Assembly (NCBI RefSeq): GCF_024436395.1
Contig: NZ_JAFMZO010000004.1
Location: 124,001 to 188,000, forward strand
Direction: 5' to 3'
Length of the DNA: 64,000 nt
DNA from: Paradesertivirga mongoliensis
GTDB lineage: Bacteria > Bacteroidota > Bacteroidia > Sphingobacteriales > Sphingobacteriaceae
The translations under genes and the position numbers were made by a program. This document shows positions 1 to 8,929 of the stretch, in pieces (position 1 is the first letter of the stretch; each line of letters opens with the position of its first letter). Below the pieces are notes generated by a model. The model saw nothing but the letters and a program-made list of their open reading frames with translations, searched no databases and was not told the origin of the DNA.

Positions 1-157
1 GAACTTCCATAATGATTTGCCTTGACTCAGCGTCATGCAGGTTAAGTTTAGCAGAGATTTGCTTGTAGTTAAGGGGCTTATTTCCCTCTTTTTCAACAAG
101 ATCTTTGATGAGCTGGGTAAATACCAGTTTTATATGATTTGATTTCTTTTTCGCCAT
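1..157 (-). CDS. rnr: Ribonuclease R, N-terminal fragment (cut by window edge)
   Basis: Reading leftwards from an ATG at 157 gives 52 open codons that run off the window. The peptide starts MAKKKS and contains NYKQISAKLNL followed by an acidic stretch and SRQIIMEV. This resembles, from memory, the lysine-rich start and small winged-helix region of Bacteroidota RNase R, the processive 3'-5' exoribonuclease that degrades structured RNA. No catalytic RNB residues are in view, so the assignment rests on the N-terminus alone. The next gene on the same strand ends or starts 60 bases away and is not obviously co-transcribed. Confidence 0.5.
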   Translation of the reverse strand, partial: MAKKKSNHIKLVFTQLIKDLVEKEGNKPLNYKQISAKLNLHDAESRQIIMEV

Positions 158-219
158 TAGCAGAGTGTTCCTTTTTGAATTGTAAGTATAACAGAAATCT
201 GCCGGAATTGCTTGCTGTA

Positions 220-930
220 TTAATCAACAATTAAAATTTGCTCTTCTTCAATTAAAGAACGGCTCTTGAATTTTAGAATTAATTGCGCCGTAGTGATTAC
301 ATCTTTCTGGCAATAGGTTTTGATCCGGTTCAGATCTCTTTCCTGCCAGTACACCCTGTGTACATCGCTTCCGCTGATATCATCCTTAGGTGTAGGGATA
401 TTGAAGATGGCGGCTAAGAGATTTAAAGATGTGTAGTTTTTATAATCTCCAAACTTCCATAAATCCATCGTGTCCAGATGGTTGATCTCCCATGGCTTTT
501 TTCCGCTGATGCGTAGTTGAGAAGGGATGCAAAGTTCATTTATCAATGTACGCCTGCAGATATAGGGAAAATCGAACTCTTTACCATTGTGTGCACAGAG
601 GGTTAACGAAGAGGGTTGTTTGTTCAGAAGCGTGATGAAATCTGCCAATATTTTACATTCGTCATCGCTGGCGAACGATTTAACCCGAAGCCCCAACTCG
701 TCATTCTCCTTAGTGAAAATACCAACCGAGATGCAAACGATTTTTCCGAACTCTGCCCAGATTCCTGCCCGGGGATAATATTCTTCTGCGGATTCTTCCT
801 TACGCTGATTCTGGGTTTTTAGGTCCCATAATTCCTTAAAGTTTTCGGGTACTTCCCGGTAGGAAGGATACTGTGGAGCGGTCTCGATATCGAGCACAAG
901 CAGTTGTGAAAGGTCAATGTTTTCGAGCAT
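220..930 (-). CDS. PolB-like 3'-5' exonuclease (DnaQ fold)
   Basis: A 236-aa stand-alone 3'-5' exonuclease related to the proofreading domain of family B DNA polymerases. All three exonuclease motifs are visible: ExoI LVLDIETAP near the N-terminus, ExoII CAHNGKEFDFP in the middle, and ExoIII YCQKDV close to the C-terminus. DIE, the ExoII aspartate and the final aspartate are the expected metal ligands. The ATG at 930 (MLENIDLSQ) is preferred; a longer reading would need a TTG at 951. Its likely job is trimming DNA 3' ends during repair, but the substrate is not shown by the sequence. Confidence 0.8.
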   Translation of the reverse strand: MLENIDLSQLLVLDIETAPQYPSYREVPENFKELWDLKTQNQRKEESAEEYYPRAGIWAEFGKIVCISVGIFTKENDELGLRVKSFASDDECKILADFITLLNKQPSSLTLCAHNGKEFDFPYICRRTLINELCIPSQLRISGKKPWEINHLDTMDLWKFGDYKNYTSLNLLAAIFNIPTPKDDISGSDVHRVYWQERDLNRIKTYCQKDVITTAQLILKFKSRSLIEEEQILIVD

Positions 931-1190
931 GTTAGATGTTTTCTTTCCCAATTATAGTAAATGATTGGGAAAGTCGGAAAGGGATGTACCGGGGCATAGA
1001 TTTCTTCCGGCAAGTAGTAGAAAGTTTGTGGGCGATGAACGAACCTACGGGATTTGCTCGGGTTTTATTAGCGAATACCATTTGTCAGGCTATTTGCATG
1101 CAAACTCACGGAATTTAATAGCGATTTCACTAGACGAAGTGCTTCGCAACTTTAGATCGTGGGCTCTCAACAATGTCTTTCGAGGGATGT

Positions 1191-1595
1191 TTATCCTATC
1201 ATCACCCCAACCTTATTCAGAACCGGTATCCGGATGAAATTTGACTCAAGAATGCTTTCCGGCAAAAAGATAAATTTCTTGTCGTAGATGTTTCCGCCAA
1301 TATAATAACTGAGCCAATACTCATTCGTTAGTCCGAATACCTGCTCGTCTATAGCCTCGATTTTAGCGTAGTCTTTAGCTCCCACATTGCCTATTGAATG
1401 GCGCAGGATGGACGTTTTTACTTCTTCGCCGTCTTTAGTGCCGTATCCTTTAGAACTAACCAGAACGGTTTCTATCGGCTCATCCTTAAGGTTAACCAGG
1501 TATACGTTCCAGCTTTTGCTTTCGGGGGTGGCGTTTTCCAGAACTACTGCTACTGCGATATCTTCAACTCTGTTTTCGGGAAGGTCTTTCTTCAT
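1191..1595 (-). CDS. Conserved hypothetical protein, 134 aa
   Basis: An uncharacterised acidic cytoplasmic protein of 134 residues with no signal peptide or membrane segment. It contains alternating beta-like stretches (WNVYLVNLKDEPIETVLV, EYWLSYYIGG) and ends in a hydrophobic IRIPVLNKVGVMIG. From memory it resembles short phenylalanine-tRNA-ligase-subunit-beta-like or DUF proteins common in Sphingobacteriaceae, but I cannot name the family. The coding look (no stops, typical amino-acid mix, ATG start) supports it as a real gene. It lies between the exonuclease and topA, on the same strand. Confidence 0.6.
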   Translation of the reverse strand: MKKDLPENRVEDIAVAVVLENATPESKSWNVYLVNLKDEPIETVLVSSKGYGTKDGEEVKTSILRHSIGNVGAKDYAKIEAIDEQVFGLTNEYWLSYYIGGNIYDKKFIFLPESILESNFIRIPVLNKVGVMIG

Positions 1596-1701
1596 GTTAT
1601 TGCAATGGTGTCGTTGAGTATGGGAACAATCTCTAATTTATGTTAAGATTTCTCCTTTCGTCGAAATGACAAAGCGCCCAAAGAATGCTACGCTATAAAC
1701 T

Positions 1702-4254
1702 TTACTTCTTTTTAACCGCCGCCTTTTTTGTTTTGTTTTTCCCTTTTGGTTCAAAAGCATCAGGAATTTGTTCGGTGATGAGCTTTTTTACTTCATCAAG
1801 CGGCAGCACCGCCAGCTCTTCAGGCGTAAACTTCTGATTGGTAGCAGGGTTCTTACCCAGCTTCAGCATTTGCTTGCCAAAACGAATAAAGGGCCCCCAT
1901 CTGCCGTTTTCAATCGCTATCTTTTCGGTTTCCCATTGCTGGATAAATCGTCCGGCTTCTTTTTCCAGCTTTTTATCAATAAGTTCTTCAATCTCAGCCT
2001 GATTCAGGTTGTCGAAATTATAGCGTGCAGGAACATTGATGAACAGATCATTCCATTTAATAAATGGTCCAAAGCGTCCTTTTCCTTTCGTTACCGGATG
2101 GCCTTTGTACTCTGCTACCGGAGCATCTACTTCTATTTTTTGTTTGATTATTTCTACAGCACGCTCCTGAGTAACAGAGAGCGGGTCTTCGTTTTTAGGC
2201 AGAGAAATAAACGCTTCACCCCATTTTACATATGGGCCGAAGCGCCCTACGCCAATAATAACTTCTTTATCCTCATAATCGGCAAGTTTCATCGGAAGCT
2301 TAAACAATTCAAGTGCTTCTTCAAGAGTGATAGATGAGATCGACTGCGCCTTTAACAAGCTTGCATAACGGGGTTTCTCTTCATTATCCACTTCGCCAAT
2401 CTGCACAAGCGGGCCAAATTTGCCTACTTTAGTATAAACGTTCTTTCCGCTGGCCGGATCCACACCCAGTAAACGTTCACCACTGGCTCTGTCGGCCGTT
2501 TGTATGGTGTTTTCAACCTCGGTGTGAAACGGACTGTAAAATGATTTGATCATTTCCGTCCATTCGGTTAAGCCCTGTGCAATTTCATCAAACTGCTTTT
2601 CTACCGTAGCGGTGAAATGAAAGTCGACAATGCCTTTAAAATGTTGTACCAGGAAGTCGTTTACTACTGCACCGATATCGGTAGGGAAGAGCTTAGATTT
2701 CTCCGCGCCTGTTATTTCAGTTTTAGTTTCTTTTTTTAAGTTACCATTTGCTAGTGTGAACACGCAAAAGCTTCTGGATTTCCCATCTCTGTCTTCTTTT
2801 ACCACATATCCGCGGTTTTGAACGGTCGAGATTGTCGGCGCATAGGTAGACGGACGTCCGATGCCCAACTCCTCAAGTTTTTTTACCAGACTCGCTTCGG
2901 TATATCGCGCAGGTGGCCGGCTGAAACGCTCTGTGGCTTTTATTTCCTGGGCTTGCAGCGATTGTCCCTTACTCAGTGGCGGAAGAATAGCATTGTCAGT
3001 TTCCTCTCCATCCAGGTGAACCTCTGTCTCTTCATCCGTAGACTCCATATAAACCTTCAGGAAGCCATCAAACTTCATTACCTCACCGTTGGCTACAAAA
3101 TTCTCTTTTCGTGTGGAGATGCCAATTTTTGCAGTTGTTTTTTCGAACTGAGCTTCGCTCATCTGCGACGCGATGGCCCGTTTCCAGATCAAATCATATA
3201 AACGAACTTCAGATGCATCGCCGCTGATGGTGTGCTGCTCAAAATACGTCGGCCTGATGGCCTCGTGGGCTTCCTGAGCGCCGGCAGATTTCGTTTTAAA
3301 CTTCCTCTGCTCAAAATATCGTGCACCATAAGCCGAATTTATTTCGGCGGCAGCCGCATTTAATGCCGTCTCAGACAAGTTTACCGAATCGGTACGCATA
3401 TAGGTGATCTTTCCCGATTCGTATAGTTTCTGTGCCACTGTCATCGTTCTCGAAACCGAGAAACCTAATTTTCTGCTGGCTTCCTGCTGCAAGGTAGATG
3501 TTGTAAAAGGAGGAGCAGGGCTGCGTTTCGTCGGTCGCGTTTCTAAACTGTTAATGGTATAGGATGCGGAAATACAATCCTCCAGAAATTTGGTTGCTTC
3601 TGCTTCGGTATCATATCTTTCAGGCAGTTCTGCTCTGAATAATTCTTTTGCTTTTCCTGTCGAAAAAATGGCTACGATCTTATAAGCTGCTGTGGGCTTA
3701 AAAACATTGATTTCACGCTCACGGTCAACGATAAGTCGCACTGCAACAGATTGTACACGCCCCGCAGATAAAGAAGGTTTTACCTTTTTCCATAAAACAG
3801 GAGAAAGCTCAAAACCCACCAATCGGTCGAGTACACGCCGTGCCTGTTGGGCATGTACCAGGTTGTAATCTATTTTTCTGGGGCTTTCTATTGCTTTTAA
3901 AATGGCAGGCTTAGTGATCTCGTGGAAAACAATTCGTTTTGTTTTGTCTTCTTTAAGGCCCAGCGTCTCAAACAGATGCCATGAAATAGCTTCTCCTTCG
4001 CGGTCCTCATCCGATGCAAGCCATACCGTTTCGGCCTCCTTTGCTAGTTTTTTAAGTTCTGCTACCACGGCTTTTTTATCTGCCGGAACCTCATACTTTT
4101 GGTCGAAGTTATTGTTTATATCTATCGCATCATCGGTTTTTACCAGATCACGAATGTGGCCATAGCTCGATTTTACAAGGAAATCTTTGCCTAAATACCC
4201 CTCTATTGTCTTTGCTTTTGCCGGTGATTCAACTATGAGTAGATTTTTTGCCAT
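1702..4254 (-). CDS. topA: DNA topoisomerase I (type IA)
   Basis: An 850-aa type IA topoisomerase that relaxes negative supercoils by cutting one strand. It opens with the Toprim segment (NLLIVESPAKAKTI, then the acidic SDEDREGEAISWHL). The catalytic tyrosine is in ITYMRTDSVNLS, and GIGRPSTYAPT is the conserved active-site loop. The C-terminal part holds repeated GRFGP-type modules (KVGKFGPLVQIG, GVGRFGPYVKWG, GKGRFGPFIKWN, GRWGPFIRFG), as in Bacteroidota and actinobacterial enzymes that use these instead of Zn fingers. The tail is lysine-rich (KGKNKTKKAAVKKK). Length fits the family. Confidence 0.97.
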   Translation of the reverse strand: MAKNLLIVESPAKAKTIEGYLGKDFLVKSSYGHIRDLVKTDDAIDINNNFDQKYEVPADKKAVVAELKKLAKEAETVWLASDEDREGEAISWHLFETLGLKEDKTKRIVFHEITKPAILKAIESPRKIDYNLVHAQQARRVLDRLVGFELSPVLWKKVKPSLSAGRVQSVAVRLIVDREREINVFKPTAAYKIVAIFSTGKAKELFRAELPERYDTEAEATKFLEDCISASYTINSLETRPTKRSPAPPFTTSTLQQEASRKLGFSVSRTMTVAQKLYESGKITYMRTDSVNLSETALNAAAAEINSAYGARYFEQRKFKTKSAGAQEAHEAIRPTYFEQHTISGDASEVRLYDLIWKRAIASQMSEAQFEKTTAKIGISTRKENFVANGEVMKFDGFLKVYMESTDEETEVHLDGEETDNAILPPLSKGQSLQAQEIKATERFSRPPARYTEASLVKKLEELGIGRPSTYAPTISTVQNRGYVVKEDRDGKSRSFCVFTLANGNLKKETKTEITGAEKSKLFPTDIGAVVNDFLVQHFKGIVDFHFTATVEKQFDEIAQGLTEWTEMIKSFYSPFHTEVENTIQTADRASGERLLGVDPASGKNVYTKVGKFGPLVQIGEVDNEEKPRYASLLKAQSISSITLEEALELFKLPMKLADYEDKEVIIGVGRFGPYVKWGEAFISLPKNEDPLSVTQERAVEIIKQKIEVDAPVAEYKGHPVTKGKGRFGPFIKWNDLFINVPARYNFDNLNQAEIEELIDKKLEKEAGRFIQQWETEKIAIENGRWGPFIRFGKQMLKLGKNPATNQKFTPEELAVLPLDEVKKLITEQIPDAFEPKGKNKTKKAAVKKK

Positions 4255-4742
4255 TCAAGAAGCTTTTTTTGCAAATAAAGACATTAAAAGAAGGAATGCA
4301 AAATCATTTCAGTAACATGGTGGTAAAGAGTAAGTTAATCAAAGTTCTAAATCTGGCTGTGGAAGGGCCTTATCGGAGGGGGAATAAATTAAGACGGTTT
4401 AAGGGATTTGAAAATGCCCCGTTTGCTGCTATTCTCAAGGCTTCTGCGTTACACTCATACTGCGCGGCCATTGTGCGGGGCTATCCCGGGCCCATGGGGA
4501 CTCCTTCTGAGTATTCACTCGCGCTCGCCGGGATTTGCAATCCCGACGCCCTGGCATAGATAGTAGTATCTGTTTATATACCGGACGGGTAAATACGCAA
4601 CCATTCAATTACGTGAGGCAGTAACGCTGCTAATCCTGTTTTATGCCATGGCTTGCAAGTCTGGAATTATTGTGTCCAGATTACATATTGGGACTAACTT
4701 CTGCGGCAAAGGAGATTACGGCGATCATTTCCCCAATCACCA
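4255..4742. other. Intergenic stretch with one REP-type palindrome
   Basis: No convincing gene is present between topA and the rhodanese gene. The stretch contains a REP-like palindrome at about 4521-4553 (GGGATTTGCAATCCC core followed by GACGCC) that recurs at 5191. Short open frames here lack starts or protein-like composition. Confidence 0.5.
4521..4553. repeat. REP-type palindrome, GGATTTGCAATCC family, copy 1
   Basis: GCTCGCCGGGATTTGCAATC followed by CCGACGCCC. The core GGGATTTGCAATCCC is a perfect palindrome apart from the centre. A second copy, identical for over 25 bases, lies at 5191-5220 on the other side of the rhodanese gene. Confidence 0.75.
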
Positions 4743-5129
4743 TCATCCTTCAATAACCGGCTTTCCAGATTGCTTCCACGCATTTATACCTCCGTCCATA
4801 TGAGCTACATTTTCATATCCCATCTGTTTCAGGGTAGCAGCAGCAAGTGCCGAACGTCCGCCGGAGGCGCAGTGTAAAATGAGTCGCTTATTTTTATCGA
4901 ACTCTTGTTTATGGTAGGGAAGCGTAGAATCTGCATAAAACTCGAGCATACCCCGGGGCGCATGCACCGAGCCTGCAATACGGCCATTTTGCTTCAACTC
5001 TTCGCTTTCGCGAATGTCAATCAAGGTAATATCGTTGTTTGATAGCTCTTCATCTACTTCTTCAGGAGATAGGTTTTCGATTGATTGCTTTGCGTCTTTA
5101 ACTAAGTCGCTTGCTGTTTTGTGTTCCAT
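4743..5129 (-). CDS. Rhodanese-like sulfurtransferase
   Basis: A single-domain rhodanese of 128 aa. The family transfers sulfane sulfur through a cysteine persulfide. The active-site loop is visible as LHCASGGRSALAA, with the catalytic cysteine at its start, and the CH2A-type motif DIRESEE lies upstream. The ATG at 5129 (MEHKTASDLVKD) is preferred over the upstream ATG that would add MKSRIHKPYISI, because the shorter form has the usual length. No signal peptide, so cytoplasmic. It is flanked on both sides by copies of the same REP palindrome and has no operon partner, so the specific sulfur pathway cannot be inferred. Confidence 0.85.
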   Translation of the reverse strand: MEHKTASDLVKDAKQSIENLSPEEVDEELSNNDITLIDIRESEELKQNGRIAGSVHAPRGMLEFYADSTLPYHKQEFDKNKRLILHCASGGRSALAAATLKQMGYENVAHMDGGINAWKQSGKPVIEG

Positions 5130-5190
5130 AATAGATATATATGGTTTGTGAATTCTGGATTTCAATTAAGATAAATCTATTCGCTCCACT

Positions 5191-5253
5191 CGCTCGCCGG
5201 GATTTGCAATCCCGACGCCCTAATGAGGATTCGCAATCCGATTTTCAACGAGC
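5191..5253. repeat. REP-type palindrome, GGATTTGCAATCC family, copy 2
   Basis: Same sequence as the copy at 4521-4553, followed here by a second degenerate half (GAGGATTCGCAATCCGATTT), giving a pair of related palindromes in tandem just upstream of the rhodanese gene. Confidence 0.7.
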
Positions 5254-5288
5254 AGCACGGCGAAAATGTATCACCATCGCCAGAAGCT

Positions 5289-6179
5289 TTAAAACGACAC
5301 TATATTTCCCGGTGCAGCCCAATACGGGTTGACCGTTATACTGAATGATGTGGTAGAACTGAATAGCTTACCGCTTAACAGCGTTTTTCGGTTTCTCTGC
5401 ACACTTACGTTATTAACCGTCTTTTCTGCTATCAGTATATTTTGGCTGTCGAACGCTTTGATTTTAAAAGTCATTCCTGATGATTGATTAAAGATATACA
5501 TCAGGAACTTTCTGTTCATCTGACCTTTATCTGCACTGGTAAGCACGAATTCTTTAGACGAAAAGGTATTGTCGGCTCCCGTGTATTGTCCCGCCGAGAA
5601 CACCCAACCGGATGAATCATCAGGAGTTTCAATAACGATTTTGGAAGCGTTCGTTGGGATCGCATCCTCAATGTTGACTTCAACGGCGCCTGTCCAGCGG
5701 GTTAACCTCACACTCTCAGTTTTTGCTTCTGTGCCAACTGTAAAAGAAAATTGATTGGTGATGAATATATCGTCCATCCCGGGCTGCATCGATAGCGAGG
5801 AATATCGGGTGATGCCGTTAAAATTTGTTGGTAGTCTCGAGGCTACGAAAACCGCAATATACGGACCCGGAGTCAGGCTTGCAGAGAGCGTTCCGAAAGT
5901 CGCCGAAGCAGATGTCTGTTCCAGATAAACCGGTGCTGCTGATCCATTGCTGGAAAAAATATAAGCATACAAATAATCAGCATGGTTTCGCAACGTGTCT
6001 CCCAGGGCAGATATGGATGCTGTTGATTTGTTAATTGCAGCATCAGACTGGGAGAAATCTGAGACGGCAAACGTTACTTCGGTTAATTGGGAGGTATCCG
6101 CAGGGCTTGGATCGTCTTTTTTTTGACAAGCAAAGAGGATGCTGCACGATAGAGCTAGCGCCGGTAAAAGATTTTTCAT
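5289..6179 (-). CDS. Surface lipoprotein, possibly FimB/Mfa2 fimbrial-anchor-like
   Basis: A 296-aa exported lipoprotein. The signal sequence MKNLLPALALSCSILFAC ends in a lipobox cysteine followed by QKKDDPSPADTS, typical of Bacteroidota surface lipoproteins. The ATG at 6179 is chosen because it begins this signal; a longer reading from 6278 adds an unlikely leader. The mature part is beta-rich with a LTEVTFAVSDFSQ opening, a GPYIAVFVASRLP strand and an RLTRWTGAVEVNIEDAIP segment, which recalls the FimB/Mfa2 group of fimbrial anchor proteins. No fimbrial partner gene is nearby, so this reading is tentative. Confidence 0.55.
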   Translation of the reverse strand: MKNLLPALALSCSILFACQKKDDPSPADTSQLTEVTFAVSDFSQSDAAINKSTASISALGDTLRNHADYLYAYIFSSNGSAAPVYLEQTSASATFGTLSASLTPGPYIAVFVASRLPTNFNGITRYSSLSMQPGMDDIFITNQFSFTVGTEAKTESVRLTRWTGAVEVNIEDAIPTNASKIVIETPDDSSGWVFSAGQYTGADNTFSSKEFVLTSADKGQMNRKFLMYIFNQSSGMTFKIKAFDSQNILIAEKTVNNVSVQRNRKTLLSGKLFSSTTSFSITVNPYWAAPGNIVSF

Positions 6180-6389
6180 AGGTAAAGAAGTAGGGTTAAA
6201 TAGATAAGAATAGAAGAGAAGTTGAGAGAGAATGTTTGAGAAAAATGAAATTAAATTGCCGCAATAAAACTTGGGCAAAATTGCAGGGAATTTGCCACTG
6301 AAGATGATTTTTTCGAATTAGAAGCTTGTATAAAAAAGCCGGGTTGCTCTCTTAAGTCCTGTTGATGTTACCTTATTCAGAAGATACGG

Positions 6390-7193
6390 TCAATTAATAA
6401 TCCCAAGCTCTCTCAGGATATTTTTAGTGATATCCTTTCTGCACTGCCCGAAACTTGAATTGGCTAATTTTCTATCTTTTGTCAGCCTGGTAGCAAAGAA
6501 ATAGGCATTCCCTTTACGCTCGACGTACCCAACCCACCAGCCAACATCCTTTCCACTTTGGCGGCTCCAGCCCGTTTTGCTCCGAATAGAATAGTTGGGG
6601 TGCACTTCTGAGATCATTACCTTCTTTACGATAGATATAGTTCGCCCGGAGAACGGGAGCTTACCTTCATACATCCGCCGTAGAAACTCAATCTGGTTGA
6701 CCGGGGAAATCTCAAACGCTCCAAAATTCCAGAAATCGATTCCTTCTTCAGATAAATTACCGTTTCCGTAAGCGGATAAGTTGAGATAATGCTGATAGCG
6801 CTCTCTGCCGATCTTTTTGGCTAACTCGGTAAATACCCATACCGCCGAAATTTCAAACGCCTGCTTTACCGTCATATCTTTATAAACCTCGGCCCGGTCT
6901 CCGTATATCGCTGTATCTTTCTGTCCGGTCCATTTGAATAGCTCATTTTCATCTTTTATCACGCCTGTTTCGAGCGCAATAAGCAGGTTGATTATTTTGA
7001 AGGTCGAAGCGGGGAGTGTTGTAATTTTAGCATCTGCAGAATCACTGAAGATCCACTCTCGATTCTGATGATTATAAATAGTGATGCTGCCTTTCAAGTT
7101 ACATTTTTTGAATGCCGCGTGAAAATCTGCTTGTTGTGAAAAGGAAGAAAGCGAATAAAAAATGAGAATCCCCAATAGAAGTAAATTTCGCAT
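6390..7193 (-). CDS. Class D (OXA-type) beta-lactamase
   Basis: A 267-aa periplasmic serine beta-lactamase. A signal peptide (MRNLLLLGILIFYSLSSFS) precedes the mature domain. The class D motifs are all visible: S63-T-F-K66 with the nucleophilic serine and the carbamylatable lysine, the S-A-V box in FEISAVWVF, the YGN motif in SAYGNGNLS, a Trp-rich FWNFGAFEIS loop, and KTG in RSKTGWSRQSG. The family hydrolyses penicillins, some members oxacillin or carbapenems; the spectrum cannot be read from sequence. It has no mobile-element context, so it looks like a chromosomal intrinsic gene. The gene before it on this strand is mnmA, 33 bases upstream. Confidence 0.88.
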   Translation of the reverse strand: MRNLLLLGILIFYSLSSFSQQADFHAAFKKCNLKGSITIYNHQNREWIFSDSADAKITTLPASTFKIINLLIALETGVIKDENELFKWTGQKDTAIYGDRAEVYKDMTVKQAFEISAVWVFTELAKKIGRERYQHYLNLSAYGNGNLSEEGIDFWNFGAFEISPVNQIEFLRRMYEGKLPFSGRTISIVKKVMISEVHPNYSIRSKTGWSRQSGKDVGWWVGYVERKGNAYFFATRLTKDRKLANSSFGQCRKDITKNILRELGIIN

Positions 7194-7226
7194 CAGGAAA
7201 GATAATAAAAGTGGATGAAAGATCTG

Positions 7227-8315
7227 CTAGAGTAAGAAACCACCGCCCAGCAAATCATTGCCTTCGTAAAAAACTGCCGACTGTCCCGGTGCTATTCCGC
7301 TCACATTATGATGGAAATCCACCTTCATATGTTCTCCTTGCTGTACAATCGAACTCATCGTTCCTGCATCTTTATAGCGGATCTTGGTGATCGCCTCGAT
7401 CGGTTTAGTAATGCTATCGTATTTAATCAGGTTCAATCCTCTTACCAGTGCAGTCGAACGCTCCAGCTCATCGGCTGTGCCTAAAACAACGGTATTTATC
7501 GCCGGCATGATTTCCGTAACGAACATTGGGTGGCCAAAAGCAACACCTAGGCCTTTTCGCTGGCCGATGGTGTAATACGGATAACCTTTATGCTGGCCCA
7601 CCACCGTGCCGTTAGTTAATACAAAGTTGCCGGGACCTATTCTTTCATCCAGATCTTCAACTTTGTTCCGTAAAAACGCGCGGTAATCATTATCGGGCAC
7701 AAAGCAGATTTCATAACTCTCACTCTTCTTAGCCAATTCTTCCTGACCCATATCCAGAGCCATCTGCCTGATTTCGGCTTTTGAAAAGCTGCCCAGGGGA
7801 AATTTTGTTCTGGCAAGGTTTTCCTGTGATACTCCCCAAAGTACATAGCTTTGATCCTTGTTCTCATCCTTACCCTTGGAGATCACATAGCGGCCATTAT
7901 CGTGCTGACGGATGTTTGCATAATGCCCGGTCGCAATAAATTCACAATCCAGTTTGTTGGCCCGTTTCAACAGTGCGTCCCATTTGATGTGCGTGTTGCA
8001 AAGCACACAAGGGTTCGGTGTCCGGCCTGCCAGGTACTCGTCCACAAAGTTGTCGATCACGAAATCCCCAAACTCATTTCGAATGTCAAGGATGTAGTGG
8101 GGGAAGCCATAGCCAACTGCAAGTGCGCGGGCATCATTGATAGAATCGAGGCTGCAGCAGCCGGTCTCTTTAGATGAGCTGCCCGACGAAGCATAGTCCC
8201 ATGTTTTCATGGTCAGGCCAATCACTTCATATCCCTGATCATGCAACATAACTGCCGCGACCGAGCTATCTACTCCGCCACTCATGGCCACTAAAATTCT
8301 ACCGTGCTTGCTCAT
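7227..8315 (-). CDS. mnmA: tRNA-specific 2-thiouridylase MnmA
   Basis: A 362-aa enzyme that adds sulfur to uridine 34 of tRNA Lys, Glu and Gln. The PP-loop ATP-binding motif is at the N-terminus (VAMSGGVDSSVAA). The two catalytic cysteines lie in NPCVLCNTHIKW and YEICFVPD; KGKDENKDQSYVLW and TIGQRKGLG are family signatures. The ATG at 8315 (MSKHGRILVAM) is chosen; the start at 8330 only adds MFPLK. Length is normal for the family. It is expected to act with a cysteine desulfurase relay, none of which is in this window apart from the rhodanese, which is not linked. Confidence 0.96.
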   Translation of the reverse strand: MSKHGRILVAMSGGVDSSVAAVMLHDQGYEVIGLTMKTWDYASSGSSSKETGCCSLDSINDARALAVGYGFPHYILDIRNEFGDFVIDNFVDEYLAGRTPNPCVLCNTHIKWDALLKRANKLDCEFIATGHYANIRQHDNGRYVISKGKDENKDQSYVLWGVSQENLARTKFPLGSFSKAEIRQMALDMGQEELAKKSESYEICFVPDNDYRAFLRNKVEDLDERIGPGNFVLTNGTVVGQHKGYPYYTIGQRKGLGVAFGHPMFVTEIMPAINTVVLGTADELERSTALVRGLNLIKYDSITKPIEAITKIRYKDAGTMSSIVQQGEHMKVDFHHNVSGIAPGQSAVFYEGNDLLGGGFLL

Positions 8316-8493
8316 CTTTAAAGGGAACAAAGGTAAGCTTAATTTTGGGAAAGGAGAGACGGTAAAAGGTCAGAAACTTGTAATAAAGGAGGGAAAAAAT
8401 CGATGTTTTGAAGTTAACTTTAAATTAATAGACGTTGTTAATCAGTATAATAAGGTACATCATCTGCTCTAGAAGTTTAGTTGTGAGAAAAGA

Positions 8494-8525
8494 AACGCAG
8501 GCAGGTCCAAAGCCCTGCCTGCGTT
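8494..8525 (-). terminator. Rho-independent terminator of the arsenic operon
   Basis: Perfect 12-bp arms AACGCAGGCAGG and CCTGCCTGCGTT separated by 8 bases, nine bases past the stop codon of arsC. On the minus strand the stem is followed by TTCTTTTCT, a U-rich tail, so it terminates leftward transcription. Confidence 0.85.
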
Positions 8526-8533
8526 GGATGTAT

Positions 8534-8923
8534 TTAATTGATCCGTTCCAAAAGTTGGAGCACCCTATCTCGAATTTCATCGCGAACCTTATTGAATTCT
8601 TCAGGCTCCATGCCCCTCGGGTCGGGGAGCTGCCAGTCTTCCCGGTGTTTCGCGTTTACCAGGGGGCACTCGTCTCCGCATCCCATAGTAATGGCGTATT
8701 CATATTCCACCTGCGGTATTTCATCTAAAGATTTGGAACTGTGAGTGCTCAGGTCGTAACCCAGCTCCTGCATGGCGGCAATCGCCTTTGGGTTAATCTT
8801 TCCCGATGGCCTTGAGCCCGAGCTGTGGGCTACGACTTTGTCTTTTCCATAAATGTTGGCAAAAGCCTGTGCCATCTGACTTCTGTTGGAGTTTTCTATA
8901 CAGACAAAAAGGATATTCTTCAT
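8534..8923 (-). CDS. arsC: Arsenate reductase, low-molecular-weight phosphatase type
   Basis: A 129-aa cytoplasmic enzyme that reduces arsenate to arsenite so the pump can export it. The P-loop C8-x5-R14 (CIENSNR) is that of the LMW tyrosine-phosphatase fold, and the redox pair C82 and C86 in MGCGDECP is characteristic of the thioredoxin-coupled ArsC family (Staphylococcus pI258 type). The DP motif QLPDPRGMEP supplies the general-acid aspartate. It is the last gene of the operon: the ACR3 gene ends 6 bases upstream and a strong terminator follows. Confidence 0.93.
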   Translation of the reverse strand: MKNILFVCIENSNRSQMAQAFANIYGKDKVVAHSSGSRPSGKINPKAIAAMQELGYDLSTHSSKSLDEIPQVEYEYAITMGCGDECPLVNAKHREDWQLPDPRGMEPEEFNKVRDEIRDRVLQLLERIN

Positions 8924-8929
8924 GAATTA

